The notes: generated by a model from the letters alone, not told the origin. Positions 7,170 to 16,887 are shown, counted from the first letter of the stretch. The stretch is 46,485 nucleotides of DNA from Mesorhizobium sp. L2C084A000 (GCF_000502875.1 NZ_AYWX01000002.1:663043-709527), one strand, 5' to 3'. A program made the numbers and translations.

Positions 7170-10100
7170 CTACCGGACCGAGGCAACGCTGCAGACGGAA
7201 GCTGCGTCCGCCACGCCCTGGCAGAAGGCGGGATCGTCAAGGCGCGGGTCTTCGACCAGCGTTTGCGCATCGCCATCCACCGGCTGCCCGGTGAAGAAAA
7301 CCCGAGCCGGCCCGCCGGCAGCATGGGCATCGGCGTTGTACGCGACCGTGCTGGCCGCATCCGGTGCCGGCACCGTGTTGGGCGGCGAGACCACCAGATC
7401 GGCACCGACATAGGCCAGCTCATAGTTGGCCGAGAGGGTCAGGCTCCCCTGTTCGATGGCATAGTTGCCAGCAGGGCTAGCGTGTGTCGCCTCAGTCGAG
7501 AGCGCGCCAAGGAATGTATCCCCGTTGACCAACCCCAGACCGCCGATCGAATAGGTGAGTGGCGGATTGGGCATGCCTTGCGGCCGGCTCTGCGCATCCG
7601 CCACCACAGTGATCGCCCGCTTGCCGATGCTGAAGTCGGCACCGGCATAGCTGATCTCGTAGTTCGCATTGGCGTTGTCGGTGAGCGTGCCCTGGCCGAT
7701 CGCGTAGGCTCCGGCGTTCTCTCCCAAGGCGCGATCGAGAGCGCCGACCAACGCCACACCACTGCCGAGATCGGTGCTGGTGTAGCCATAGGAGGAGGGG
7801 TCGGCATCGCCGTAAATCTTGCCCTGGCCCGAATTGGCCGTGACTGTCACGGCACGCCTGCCAATGCTGAAATCGGCGCCGACATAGCTGATGTCGTAGT
7901 TCGAGTTGGCCGCGTTGGCGAGTGTGCCCTGCCCGATCTGATAGGCGCCGACATCTTCGCCGGTCGTGCGGTCGAGAGCGCCAACCAGCGCCGCGCCATT
8001 GCCGAGATCGGTGAAGGTGTAGCCATAGGACGACGGATCGGCATTGCCGTAGGTCTTGCCCTGACCCGAGCTGGCAGTGACGGTCACGGATCGCTTGCCG
8101 ATGCTGAAACCGGCACCGACATAGGTGATGTCGTAATTGCCGTTGGCAGCATCGCTGAGGGTGCCGCGGCCAATGTCATAGGTCCCGACATTCTCGCCCT
8201 CGGCGCGATCAAGCGTGCCGACCAGCGCCGTCCCGCCGCCAAGACCGGAAACCGCATAGCCGTAGGACAGCGGATCACTGTCCCCATAGATCTTGCTCTG
8301 GCCCGCATCGGCCGTGACCGTGATGGCGCGCTGTGTCACCGAAAGGTCCGCGCCGATATAGCTGATGGCGTAATTGCCGTTGGCAAGCGTGCCTTGCGTG
8401 ATGCTGTAGCCGCCGACATCGGATGATGCCGTGGCGGTCGTTGCCAGCGCACCGCTCAGACTGTCGCCATTGGCGAAATCGCCCGAGGTCAGCTGATAGG
8501 TCAGCGTTGGATTGTCATCGCCATAGACACGGCTCTTGGCATCGGCCGTCACCGTAATCGCGCGCTGTGCCACTGACAGGTTTCCGCCGACATAGCTGAT
8601 CGCGTAGTTGCTGTTGGCGAGCGTGCCCTGCGTGATGCCGTAGCTGCCGACATCGGATGCTGTCGTTGCCGACGTCGCCAGCGCACCGTTCAGGCTGTCG
8701 CCATTGACGAAATTGCCTGATGTCAGTTGATAGGTCAGCGCCGGGTTGGCATCGCCATAAATGCGGCTCTTGGCATCGGCCGTCACCGTGATCGCGCGCG
8801 GGGTCAACGCGAGATTGCCGCCGACATAGCTGATCGCATAATTGCTGTTGGCGAGTGTGCCTTGCGTGATGCCGTAGCTGCCGACACCGGATGCTGTCGT
8901 GGCCGTTGTAGCGAGCGCACCGGCGAGACTGTCGCCATTGACGAAATTGCCCGAGGTCAGCTGATAGGTCAGCGCCGGATTGGCGTCGCCATAGATGCGG
9001 CTCTTGGCATCGGCCGTCACCGTGATCGCCCGTTTCGTCACCGACAGATTGGCGCCGGCATAGCTGATCGCATAGTTGCTGTTGGCGAGTGTGCCTTGCG
9101 TAATGCCGTAACTGCCGACACCGGATGCTGTCGTGGCCGACGTCGCCAGCGCGCCGCTCAGGCTGTCGCCATTGACGAAATTGCCCGTGGTCAGCTGATA
9201 GGTCAGCGTTGGAATGGCATCGCCATAGATGCGGCTCTTGGCATCGGCTGTCACCGTGATGGCGCGCTTCGCCACCGACAGATTGGCGCCGACATAGCTG
9301 ATCGTATAGTTGCCGTTGGCGAGTGTGCCCTGCATGATGCCGTAGCTGCCGACACCGGATGCCGTCGTCGCCGTTGTTGCCAGTGCGCCGCTCAGGCTGT
9401 CGCCATTGACGAAATTGCCTGATGTCAGCTGATAGGTCAGAGCCGGATTGCTGTCGCCATAGATGCGGCTCTTGGCGTTGGCTGTCACCGTGATGGCGCG
9501 CGGCGTCACCGACAAATTGGCGGCGACATAGTTGATCGCATAGTTGTTGTTGTTGAGTGTGCCCTGCGCAATGCCGTAGCTGCCGACACCGGATGCCGTC
9601 GTCGCCGATGTCGTCAGCGAACCGCCCAAGCTGTCGCCACTGACGAGGCTGCCTGTTGTGAGTTGATAGGTCAGCGTCGGATTGGAGTTGCCATAGGTAC
9701 GGCTCTTGGCATCGGCCCTTACCGTGATCGCGCGCTTGGCGATGGTGAAATTGGCGTCGACATAGGTGATGTCGTAGTTCGAATTGCTGGTGTTGGTGAT
9801 GCTGCCCTGGTTGATGGCATAAGTCCCGGCGCTGTTCCCTGCCGTGCGGCTAAGGCTACCGACCAGAGCCGTGCCGGCGCCGAGATCCGAAACGGTGTAT
9901 GCATAGGATGATGGATTGGCATCGCCATAGATCTTGCCCTGGCCCGGCGTCACCGTCACCGTCACCGCGCGCTTGCCGATGGTAAGCAGGCCCGCGCTGT
10001 TGTAGGCGAAGCCATAGCCGCTCAACGCCGCGAGATTGCCGGCGCCGACGGTGATTGCATAGGATCCTGCTCCGACCTGTGTATTGCCCGGCGGGTTGAC

Positions 10101-13100
10101 GGACGTGACGCTTGGGCCACCGCTGAAGGTCGTGGCGGCGGTGTCGCCGAGATAGGCGCCGATCACGCCCGCCTGGTAGCCCGCCACTGAATAGGTCAGT
10201 GCCGGCAGGGCGGTATCGCCATAGATTTTGGTCGCATTGCTAGACTTGAAGGTCAGTGTCGGCTGATAGGCAAAGACATAGCGGTTGCCTGTCGCACTCA
10301 CCGGACCACCCGCCGACGTGTTCCAGACGGCCGTGTTGCCACTGTCCAGATTGCCGAATGTATTGCCGGTGGGATTTGCCGCATAGATCAGCCAGCGTCC
10401 GCTAGTGGCGGCGACGGCGTCACTGCCCCGGTTGTTGACGAACAGGCCAGCGGCCGAGAGCACTGGATCCGTTCCGCTGATTGTCGCATTTGCCGCAATG
10501 GTCAAATCGCCCGTCGTCTGAAGCTTCACCGAACCGGTGGTGTTCACCCCGGTCGCCATAACCCCACGGGCGCTGGAAGCACTGGCGATCGTCAGGCTTG
10601 CACCATCGCGCAGATCGACGGAACCGGCGCTGCCGGCGACGTTGCCGACCTGGTTGCCGGCGTTGGTCAGGGTGAAGCTACCCGTGCCACCGAGAACCAG
10701 CGACGCCGCCGTCAGGCCACTAGTCTGCGTCACCACGCCGTTCGACGACAGCGCCAGCGTGCCGGTGCCGACCGACAGCGCCTGGTTGAGGGCGAAGGTG
10801 GCTGCTACGGTTTCAATCTGGCGATTGGCGAAGGACAGGCTGCCGACAGAGGCTGACCCAATCGCCGCGCTATAGGCGCTGCTCAGCGCCGACAGCGAGG
10901 CGATCGAGCCATCCGCCTCGTCGAGCCGCCAGTCGCCATAGACGTTGAGGTTCGAGACATTGCTGCCGGACAGGCCGGTCCGGAAGGTCACGCCATTCTT
11001 GGCGCCCGAGTCCGCTTCGGCAACGGTGTAAGCGAGCACCGAGTTCGAGACCGCGCCGGCCGGCAGAGCGAGATAATAGTAGCCGTTGACGCCGGTCGAG
11101 ACTGTGCCGAGGTTCACGCCGCCGGAGACGACGGACACCAGCCCGGGATTCTTTGTGTAATAGGGTTGGCCGGTACCGGAAATCAGCGGCGTGTTGCCGG
11201 CATCCTTGTAAGCAATTCCGGAGATCGCCTGGACGCCATTGGGGTAGAAGCTCTTCAGATAGGGATAGAGGCCGCCAGTCCCGCCGCCAAAGGCGGCACT
11301 CAGTCCATTGGCGCCGCCATTCTGGAAGCTGGAGGTCGACAGGCCGACGACATTGACATTGGGGCCGGTGGTGCCACCGCCGATCGCAGGCTTGGCGCTG
11401 GATGTGGTGTTGTAGGGGCCGGATGTCGACGTGTCGTACGCGCCCGTGATCACGCCATCGTAAAGGTTGTTGCCGATGAACGCGCCGACATTCCATCCGC
11501 CGCTGACCGCGCCGGTCGAATAGCTGTCGGTTATCCTGCCGCCCTCGCCGACAAACGAATAGCCATAATTCGATCCGACGAGGCCGCCGACGGCCGCGCC
11601 GCCGCTGCCGATATCGACAGCGCCCATGGCATAGACGCGATCGATGGTGCCGAAATTGTTGAAGCCCACCGCGCCGCCCGCGGCATTTGTGTCGCGTGCG
11701 TTGATGACCACTGTCGAGAAGCTGTCAGAGAGTGCGCCATCGTTCTCGCCGATCAGACCGCCTGAGGTGGACCCGTATTGCGTGGTGAACAGCTGACCAG
11801 TCGAATAACTCTGGGCCACCGTGCCGGCATTGAACCCGGCGATCCCGCCAAGGGTCCTAAACCCCCGGACCGTCACATTGGTGACGCCGACATTCTGGAC
11901 CAGGCCGCCCGCGCCGATATAGCCGAATAGGCCGACATACTGGGCAGCGGACTGCGTCACCGACAGGCTGTCGACGGTGTGGCCGAGCCCGTCGAACGAG
12001 CCGGTGAAGCCGTTGCCGCCGTTCTGGATGTTGCTGTTGCCGTCGGTGCCCAGCGATATGAAGCCGAGACCGCTATTCCAGCTGGACGTGGAGCTGGCAT
12101 CGATATTCTTGGCCAGCGCGTAGCTGCCGGTGAGCCCGCTGTTGATCGCCTGCAGGCCGTTGACATCATAGATCAGCGTGTAGCTCTGGCCGTTGACCGA
12201 CAGCGCCTGCGCACCGGGCGTGCCGGTGAAGGTCGCCGATGCGCCCAAGGCATAGGAGATCGTGCCGCCGGTGCCGCCATTGTTGGTGATGAGCGCCAGT
12301 CCGCCGACGCCGCCGATCGTGGCGTTCGCATTGAAGACGATCGAATGAGAGGCGCTGAGCGTCAGCGTGTTGGTGTTCCAGGCGATCGGTGCTGCAATGG
12401 TGATGTCGCCAGCCTGCGAACCGCCACTGCCGGTCGAGATGGTGACGTTTGCCGTTGCAAGAAGGTTCTGCAGCGTGGTGACGTTGATGACGCTGTCATT
12501 GGTGTTGGCGGACATGCTGCCGCCGGTGTTGCCGGCAGCGTTCGATATAGTGACGTTGTAGGGATCGAGCAAAAGGTCACCGGTGTCGCCGAAGCGGGCG
12601 CGCAGATCGACCTCACCGGTGAAGTCGAGGCGCTGCTTGCCGGACACTTCCGCAAAGCCGCCATTGCCGCCGTCATCACCGCCGCGTGCGGAAATCTTGC
12701 CGGCGAACTTTGTTTGCTCGTCCGACCAGACGATGACCGTGCCGCCAGTGCCGTTGCCGGTCGCATCGGCACTGATTGTCGTCTTCGCATCGATCTCGGT
12801 TGTGACCGCGCGTTGCAAGGTGCCCTTGCCCTGCTTGTCACCGCCGATCCTGACGCTGCCGCCGCCATCCTTGCCCGAGGCATCGACCTTGGCGGCTTTG
12901 AGCTTCAGTTTGCGGCCGGTGACCGTGACCTTGCCGCCCTTGCCGCCGGCCTTGGCCGAAGCGTCGAGCATGCCGGTGATTTCGACCGAGCCTTCATCGC
13001 CGCCGAGCACGATGGCACCGGATTGGCCAGACACCGTGCGTGCCTCGATGACACCGGACATGTTGACGGCTTGGCGTGCGGCATCGCGCACCGCAGCCGC

Positions 13101-13856
13101 CTTGAGTTCGACCAGCCCGCCATCGGCACTGATCAAGCCGGAATTGCTGACCAGCGCATTGCTGCCGTCAGCCTTGCTCGGCACGGAAACCTGCAGGAAG
13201 CCGTCGCCGGACAAATCAAGTGTTGCCTTCTCACCCGATCCGAGCCCGACCTTGCCAAGCGGCACGGTGATCGAGCCGGCATTGTCGACGCTGCCGCCGA
13301 TCAATGCGGCATAGCCACCACGCCCGATGCTGATCGCACCCTGGTTGGAGACGGCGGCTGAAGCTCCCTTGCCCTCGAATTCCAGCTTTCCGGCCTCAAA
13401 ATCCTCGTCGCTGATACCGAGCGAGGAGGCGACGAAGCCGGCGGCACTAACCTTGCCGGTCTTGGAGATGGCAATGCCGTTGGGGTTGACCAGGAACACC
13501 TGGCCATTGGCGTTGAGCTGGCCTGCAATGGTCGATTTGGTGCCGCCGGTGACGCGGTTCAGCATCGTTGCCGAGGATGATGGCTGGTCGATGGTGACTG
13601 TCGCGCCGGCACCGATCGAAAAACTCTGCCAGTTGACGATCGCCGAACTGGTCGACTGCCTGATGTTCAGTTGCGACGACGATGGGTTGGCGATGGTGAC
13701 GCCGCCGGATGCTACGCTGCCGCCGGTCGGCAGTTCCTGTGCCCGCGCCGACGTGAAGCCGACAAGCGCCGTCGACGTCAAAAGCAGCGCCATCGACGGC
13801 GCGCCGGTGCGGTTCAGGTGCCGCCGTGGGAGGTGGGCTTTGCGCTGCATGGTCAT
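7170..13856 (-). CDS. TpsA-type filamentous adhesin with GLUG and MBG repeats
   Basis: Very large secreted adhesin of the two-partner (type Vb) pathway, 2228 residues from the ATG at 13856, which lies 4 bp after the tpsB stop with AGAG just before it. Signal peptide: basic MTMQRKAHLPRRHLNR, hydrophobic core MALLLTSTALVGF, cleavage near ARA|QE. Residues ~40-300 are the TPS secretion domain, with its signature NPNGI in FLVNPNGIAISKTG. Then come a beta-helix (to LLLDPYNVTISN), GLUG-like repeats (YVGLFGYIG, LGGIAGFN, SGGLIGEN, VGGLVGSN) and, from about residue 1296 to 2153, an array of eleven MBG units. The C-terminal tail contains the only two cysteines of the secreted protein (C2212 and C2222, nine residues apart, six from the end). 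This arrangement recalls the disulfide anchor of Haemophilus HMW1. Target surface unknown. Confidence 0.92.
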   Translation of the reverse strand: MTMQRKAHLPRRHLNRTGAPSMALLLTSTALVGFTSARAQELPTGGSVASGGVTIANPSSSQLNIRQSTSSAIVNWQSFSIGAGATVTIDQPSSSATMLNRVTGGTKSTIAGQLNANGQVFLVNPNGIAISKTGKVSAAGFVASSLGISDEDFEAGKLEFEGKGASAAVSNQGAISIGRGGYAALIGGSVDNAGSITVPLGKVGLGSGEKATLDLSGDGFLQVSVPSKADGSNALVSNSGLISADGGLVELKAAAVRDAARQAVNMSGVIEARTVSGQSGAIVLGGDEGSVEITGMLDASAKAGGKGGKVTVTGRKLKLKAAKVDASGKDGGGSVRIGGDKQGKGTLQRAVTTEIDAKTTISADATGNGTGGTVIVWSDEQTKFAGKISARGGDDGGNGGFAEVSGKQRLDFTGEVDLRARFGDTGDLLLDPYNVTISNAAGNTGGSMSANTNDSVINVTTLQNLLATANVTISTGSGGSQAGDITIAAPIAWNTNTLTLSASHSIVFNANATIGGVGGLALITNNGGTGGTISYALGASATFTGTPGAQALSVNGQSYTLIYDVNGLQAINSGLTGSYALAKNIDASSTSSWNSGLGFISLGTDGNSNIQNGGNGFTGSFDGLGHTVDSLSVTQSAAQYVGLFGYIGAGGLVQNVGVTNVTVRGFRTLGGIAGFNAGTVAQSYSTGQLFTTQYGSTSGGLIGENDGALSDSFSTVVINARDTNAAGGAVGFNNFGTIDRVYAMGAVDIGSGGAAVGGLVGSNYGYSFVGEGGRITDSYSTGAVSGGWNVGAFIGNNLYDGVITGAYDTSTSGPYNTTSSAKPAIGGGTTGPNVNVVGLSTSSFQNGGANGLSAAFGGGTGGLYPYLKSFYPNGVQAISGIAYKDAGNTPLISGTGQPYYTKNPGLVSVVSGGVNLGTVSTGVNGYYYLALPAGAVSNSVLAYTVAEADSGAKNGVTFRTGLSGSNVSNLNVYGDWRLDEADGSIASLSALSSAYSAAIGSASVGSLSFANRQIETVAATFALNQALSVGTGTLALSSNGVVTQTSGLTAASLVLGGTGSFTLTNAGNQVGNVAGSAGSVDLRDGASLTIASASSARGVMATGVNTTGSVKLQTTGDLTIAANATISGTDPVLSAAGLFVNNRGSDAVAATSGRWLIYAANPTGNTFGNLDSGNTAVWNTSAGGPVSATGNRYVFAYQPTLTFKSSNATKIYGDTALPALTYSVAGYQAGVIGAYLGDTAATTFSGGPSVTSVNPPGNTQVGAGSYAITVGAGNLAALSGYGFAYNSAGLLTIGKRAVTVTVTPGQGKIYGDANPSSYAYTVSDLGAGTALVGSLSRTAGNSAGTYAINQGSITNTSNSNYDITYVDANFTIAKRAITVRADAKSRTYGNSNPTLTYQLTTGSLVSGDSLGGSLTTSATTASGVGSYGIAQGTLNNNNYAINYVAANLSVTPRAITVTANAKSRIYGDSNPALTYQLTSGNFVNGDSLSGALATTATTASGVGSYGIMQGTLANGNYTISYVGANLSVAKRAITVTADAKSRIYGDAIPTLTYQLTTGNFVNGDSLSGALATSATTASGVGSYGITQGTLANSNYAISYAGANLSVTKRAITVTADAKSRIYGDANPALTYQLTSGNFVNGDSLAGALATTATTASGVGSYGITQGTLANSNYAISYVGGNLALTPRAITVTADAKSRIYGDANPALTYQLTSGNFVNGDSLNGALATSATTASDVGSYGITQGTLANSNYAISYVGGNLSVAQRAITVTADAKSRVYGDDNPTLTYQLTSGDFANGDSLSGALATTATASSDVGGYSITQGTLANGNYAISYIGADLSVTQRAITVTADAGQSKIYGDSDPLSYGYAVSGLGGGTALVGTLDRAEGENVGTYDIGRGTLSDAANGNYDITYVGAGFSIGKRSVTVTASSGQGKTYGNADPSSYGYTFTDLGNGAALVGALDRTTGEDVGAYQIGQGTLANAANSNYDISYVGADFSIGRRAVTVTANSGQGKIYGDADPSSYGYTSTDLGSGVALVGALDRALGENAGAYAIGQGTLTDNANANYEISYAGADFSIGKRAITVVADAQSRPQGMPNPPLTYSIGGLGLVNGDTFLGALSTEATHASPAGNYAIEQGSLTLSANYELAYVGADLVVSPPNTVPAPDAASTVAYNADAHAAGGPARVFFTGQPVDGDAQTLVEDPRLDDPAFCQGVADAASVCSVASVR
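7395..9968 (-). repeat. Eleven tandem MBG-type repeats in tpsA, two subtypes
   Basis: Units of ~78 codons (~234 nt) beginning with AITVTADAKSRIYGD or AVTVTANSGQGKIYGD and ending with NYAISYVGANLSV or similar. From N to C the order is: one B-type unit (GQGKIYGDANPSSYAY), six A-type units (KSRIYGDANPALTYQL), three B-type units, and one divergent A-type unit (QSRPQGMPNPPLTY). A degenerate MBG-like unit (ATKIYGDTALPALTY) precedes them. The inner A units (about 8330-9733) are almost identical in protein and very similar in DNA, a good substrate for recombination. Confidence 0.85.
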
Positions 13857-13860
13857 CTCT

Positions 13861-15651
13861 CTAGAATTGGACGGCGCCGCTGAGCGAAAAGCGATCGCTT
13901 GTCGGCAGATGGTTGTCACGATGCTGGCGGCCCCATTCCAGCGTCAGGCTGGCGTTGGTCGCGTCGCCCGCCAGCGCGGTGCCGACCTTCAGGCCAAGCC
14001 CGTATGACGCGCCGACGATGTTGGCCGTCTCGAGCGCGGTCGGCATTTCGAGATGGACCTGGCCGACAGCGCCGAACACGTAGGGCGACAACGAAACGAT
14101 GCCGCCAGTGAACGGCACGTACCAGGGTGAGGACAGCTCGCCGCGCAGCACATAGCCGGAATCGCCCTGCAGCGCGCCCGCGTCGAAGCTCGACAGACCG
14201 TTCGCGCCGACCAGCCCGATCTGTTCGGACTGCAGCAGCGGCTTGCCAAACGAGGTCTGCGCGCGGGCGTAGAGATCGAGGCCGAGATGGGTGGCCAGCG
14301 GCTGGCTGTAGCTGGCCGAGACCTCCAGCTTCTGGAAATCGGCGTCGGCGCCTTGACGCGACAGTGGCAGCAGCGGCGTCGCATCGGCGGCTGAACGCGC
14401 GCCGAGCCCATCGATACCGAAGGACGCAACGACGTTGCCGATGAAGACGCCGCCAAGCGGTGTGAACCAGATGCCGTCGAGACCGAGCCGGGCAATGCGC
14501 AGCCGGTCCTCGGCGATCGGCAGCGAAATCGGCGTCACCGCGTCGAGCGTGTCGTTCTGCACGTCGAAGGACAGTTCGGTGCTGATCGTAAGCGCACGGC
14601 TGCGGATCCAGGGATATCGAAGCCGCGCCGAATAACGCTCGAAGGCGCTGCCGAAGCCGAGCGTGCCGGGCTCGGCTGTCGGATTGGCCTGCGTGCGGCT
14701 GGCTTCCAGGTTGAGCGTCAGCCCGTCATAGCCGATCGGCACGACGATGCCCGCGGCATAGTTGCGATTGCGTGGGCCATCCGTGAACAGGCCACTCTCG
14801 CCGCCATCGGGGTAGCCGCCTGCCCTGACATAGACGAGTTCGCCGAGGCCGAGCAATGAGTTGAAATCGACGCCGATGCCCGTAGACCAGCGCTGCAACG
14901 ACGGCGATAGCGAGTTGTCCACGGTCGCCTGGCCGCCGATCGGGCGATATTTGCCATCGATGACCAGCACGCTGGCGCCTTTGGCTGTTCCGGCCTGCAA
15001 GGTTGAGCGCAGCCGGGCCCCGGGCGTATCGCCAGCCAGCAGCAGCTTGCGTTCGATCGCCGACAGCTTGATGCTCTTTTGTCCAACGAGCGGCGCCAGC
15101 GTTGCCTCGACCCGCCCGCGTATGCGCTCGGGCAGATTGCTGGTGTCGATCCGTTCGAGAAAGCCGTCGACGACGACCAGCCGGAGCCCTGCGCCGTCGT
15201 TGAGCTTCTGCGCCGGCAGCACCACCCGCACCAGCGCATAGCCGGCCCGTCCATATTCGGTTTCGAGTTTTCGCGCCGCGGCAAAGATTTCCGCCGCCGT
15301 GACCGTTCGATGGGCCAGGCCCGCAACGATCTTGCGTGTTGCGTCAGCCATGTCGGGCAAGCCGCCTTCGACGCCGACATCCCCGAGCTTGACCTTGAGC
15401 TTCTCGGCACCCGCCGGCGCCTCGAGGCCCTCACCTTCGGGAATGGAAACGCCTGCCGTGTTGGCCGCCGATGGCGGCCGAAAGCTGGGCGGCGTGATCT
15501 GGCTGGCTGTCTGGGCAAACGCGCCGGTTTGAAGCCACAGGCACGCCGAGACGGCAAACAGGATCAACCATCCCTTACGGGCTGCCAGCCCGCCGAAAAC
15601 TGGGTGACAGTCGTTATCCCTGCCAACCGCGATCTTGCTTGTATACTTCAC
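13861..15651 (-). CDS. TpsB-type outer-membrane transporter (FhaC/ShlB family)
   Basis: Outer-membrane channel that exports the adjacent TpsA adhesin; 596 residues. The start is GTG at 15651, with GAAGGACGAG about 10 nt upstream and no better ATG in the first 90 codons. A signal peptide ends near TGAFA|QT (residue ~47). A POTRA-type region (about 85-240) follows, including YALVRVVLPAQKLNDG and LRLVVVDGFLERID. The rest is a beta-barrel rich in alternating segments, ending in Phe (LSGAVQF), as outer-membrane proteins do. VLRGE around residue 500 corresponds to the conserved VRGY/VRGF motif of loop 6. The gene is 4 bp upstream of tpsA, so the two form one operon. Confidence 0.92.
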   Translation of the reverse strand: MKYTSKIAVGRDNDCHPVFGGLAARKGWLILFAVSACLWLQTGAFAQTASQITPPSFRPPSAANTAGVSIPEGEGLEAPAGAEKLKVKLGDVGVEGGLPDMADATRKIVAGLAHRTVTAAEIFAAARKLETEYGRAGYALVRVVLPAQKLNDGAGLRLVVVDGFLERIDTSNLPERIRGRVEATLAPLVGQKSIKLSAIERKLLLAGDTPGARLRSTLQAGTAKGASVLVIDGKYRPIGGQATVDNSLSPSLQRWSTGIGVDFNSLLGLGELVYVRAGGYPDGGESGLFTDGPRNRNYAAGIVVPIGYDGLTLNLEASRTQANPTAEPGTLGFGSAFERYSARLRYPWIRSRALTISTELSFDVQNDTLDAVTPISLPIAEDRLRIARLGLDGIWFTPLGGVFIGNVVASFGIDGLGARSAADATPLLPLSRQGADADFQKLEVSASYSQPLATHLGLDLYARAQTSFGKPLLQSEQIGLVGANGLSSFDAGALQGDSGYVLRGELSSPWYVPFTGGIVSLSPYVFGAVGQVHLEMPTALETANIVGASYGLGLKVGTALAGDATNASLTLEWGRQHRDNHLPTSDRFSLSGAVQF

Positions 15652-16023
15652 TCAATCACTCGTCCTTCGAGGTAGAGTTCGGCAAAGCTTCGCCACCGCG
15701 CGAGATTTCATCGCTCGTTAATTGGCTTCTGCTTTCGAACTCACTTCCGGGAAGGCGTGCCCCCGCCGCTCGGATGTCGCGGAAACTATGCCTCGCTCTG
15801 GTGAACGTCAATTCAACGGGCGGCCGTCCGGCTGACTATTATTGGGAGGGGTTTTCCAAGCCACAGCAACCGGTTAGCGGACCCTACCATGGAAACGGTC
15901 GTGGCCGGCCCCATGTTCGGGTTGGGCTTGCTCTTCGCATTTGGTGCCTCTGGACACAGCTATCGAAGGCTGGAAAATGTGGACGCGACTCCGCTATTGG
16001 AGTTAACTCGGAACATGAGGAGG
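15652..16023. other. Divergent intergenic region between tpsB and the paralogous regulators
   Basis: 372 bp that should hold the promoters of the tpsBA operon (minus) and of the first of two helix-turn-helix paralogs (plus). The plus-strand frame stays open back to an ATG at 15889, so the upstream part of the paralog could be coding. The translated extension has no counterpart in the second paralog. I found no clear palindromic operator. Confidence 0.4.
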
Positions 16024-16887
16024 ATGGCGCTGAATCTGGAAGACATTGCCGGCCATCCGGCCCTGCATAGCTGTGTCCAGGCACAGTCGTTGGCGCTGAT
16101 CAACATCTATGAAACGAGCCCGCGACTGGCTTCCATTTTCGCCACGCAGCAGCGTTGGCTGATGGGTCATGTCGGCCTTGCCATGCATTTCAGGCGCGAT
16201 CCGCACGACCGCCGCAAGGAGCTGACGGTATCGCGTTTCACCGAGTTCGTACACCTGCACGCGGTGGCCAGCCGCAACACGGCGGACGCTTTCATCAAGG
16301 AGATGCTGCACTATCATGTCGCCGAGTATGTTTCGGGTGGCGACGGGCGCACGCACCCTTTGCAGCCAACGGCGGCAACCGTGCAGACTTTCACCGGCTG
16401 GGTCCTTGCCCATCTGCAGACGCTGGATCATCTCGACGGTGGCAACCGGCTGGCCAAGTTCCTGGAGCGGCCCGACATGGTTGTCAGGCTGCAGCCTCTG
16501 GTGGCGGACGGCCTGCTTGCCTCCAAGCCGGTGCGCGAGCCCAACCAGACTTTTTCCCTGTTCATCTGGCTCAACAATGGCGGCATCGTCATGGACTGGC
16601 TGATGTCGGGCATCGACCCCGATCATGCCGGCCTGGACCAGATTCCGACCAGCGTGGTTTCGATCGGAGATTTCGCCAGATGGCTCAAGCTCTCGCGGAC
16701 CCACCTTGCCCGCAAGCTGCGCGCTGCCGAGGAACTCGGCAGCATCGGCTGGCTCGGCCAGCGCGGCCATTCGGTGATGTGGGTATCGAACACTTTCTAC
16801 CAGGAGTACATGACCGTCCAGGCCGCCAAACTGGCCATTGTCGATGCGGCCTTCGACGCCTGTTTTCCAGCTCCGGAAGACCGCTGA
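16024..16887 (+). CDS. Unknown-family protein with C-terminal helix-turn-helix, paralog 1
   Basis: A 287-residue protein whose family I cannot name. Similarity to the next gene begins at MALNLEDIAGHPALH, so I use the ATG at 16024; in-frame ATGs at 16015 and 15889 are alternatives (GAGGAGG abuts 16024 and would sit inside the 16015 form). The N-terminal ~190 residues are mostly helical, with blocks LASIFATQQRWLM, VASRNTADAFIKEMLHY and SLFIWLNNGGIVMDWL. The last ~80 contain VSIGDFARWLKLSRTHLARK, followed by LGSIGWLGQRGHSVMWVS. This looks like a winged helix-turn-helix of the MarR/Crp kind. It is probably a transcription factor with an unknown sensor domain. It is transcribed away from the tpsBA operon, which is an obvious candidate target (inference). 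Confidence 0.65.
   Translation: MALNLEDIAGHPALHSCVQAQSLALINIYETSPRLASIFATQQRWLMGHVGLAMHFRRDPHDRRKELTVSRFTEFVHLHAVASRNTADAFIKEMLHYHVAEYVSGGDGRTHPLQPTAATVQTFTGWVLAHLQTLDHLDGGNRLAKFLERPDMVVRLQPLVADGLLASKPVREPNQTFSLFIWLNNGGIVMDWLMSGIDPDHAGLDQIPTSVVSIGDFARWLKLSRTHLARKLRAAEELGSIGWLGQRGHSVMWVSNTFYQEYMTVQAAKLAIVDAAFDACFPAPEDR

Noticed and set aside
7040..7172. Programmed stop read-through or frameshift extending TpsA
   Set aside because: It would need both a stop read-through and a one-base shift, and no slippery sequence is visible; the fossil explanation is simpler.
7395..9968. CRISPR-like regular repeats
   Set aside because: The ~234-nt units are coding, in frame and without unique spacers; they are protein MBG repeats.
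7263..13361. Several plus-strand frames of 230-460 codons opposite tpsA
   Set aside because: All are antisense images of the MBG and beta-helix repeats (repeating RxGRHRDRA-type text) with no good starts.
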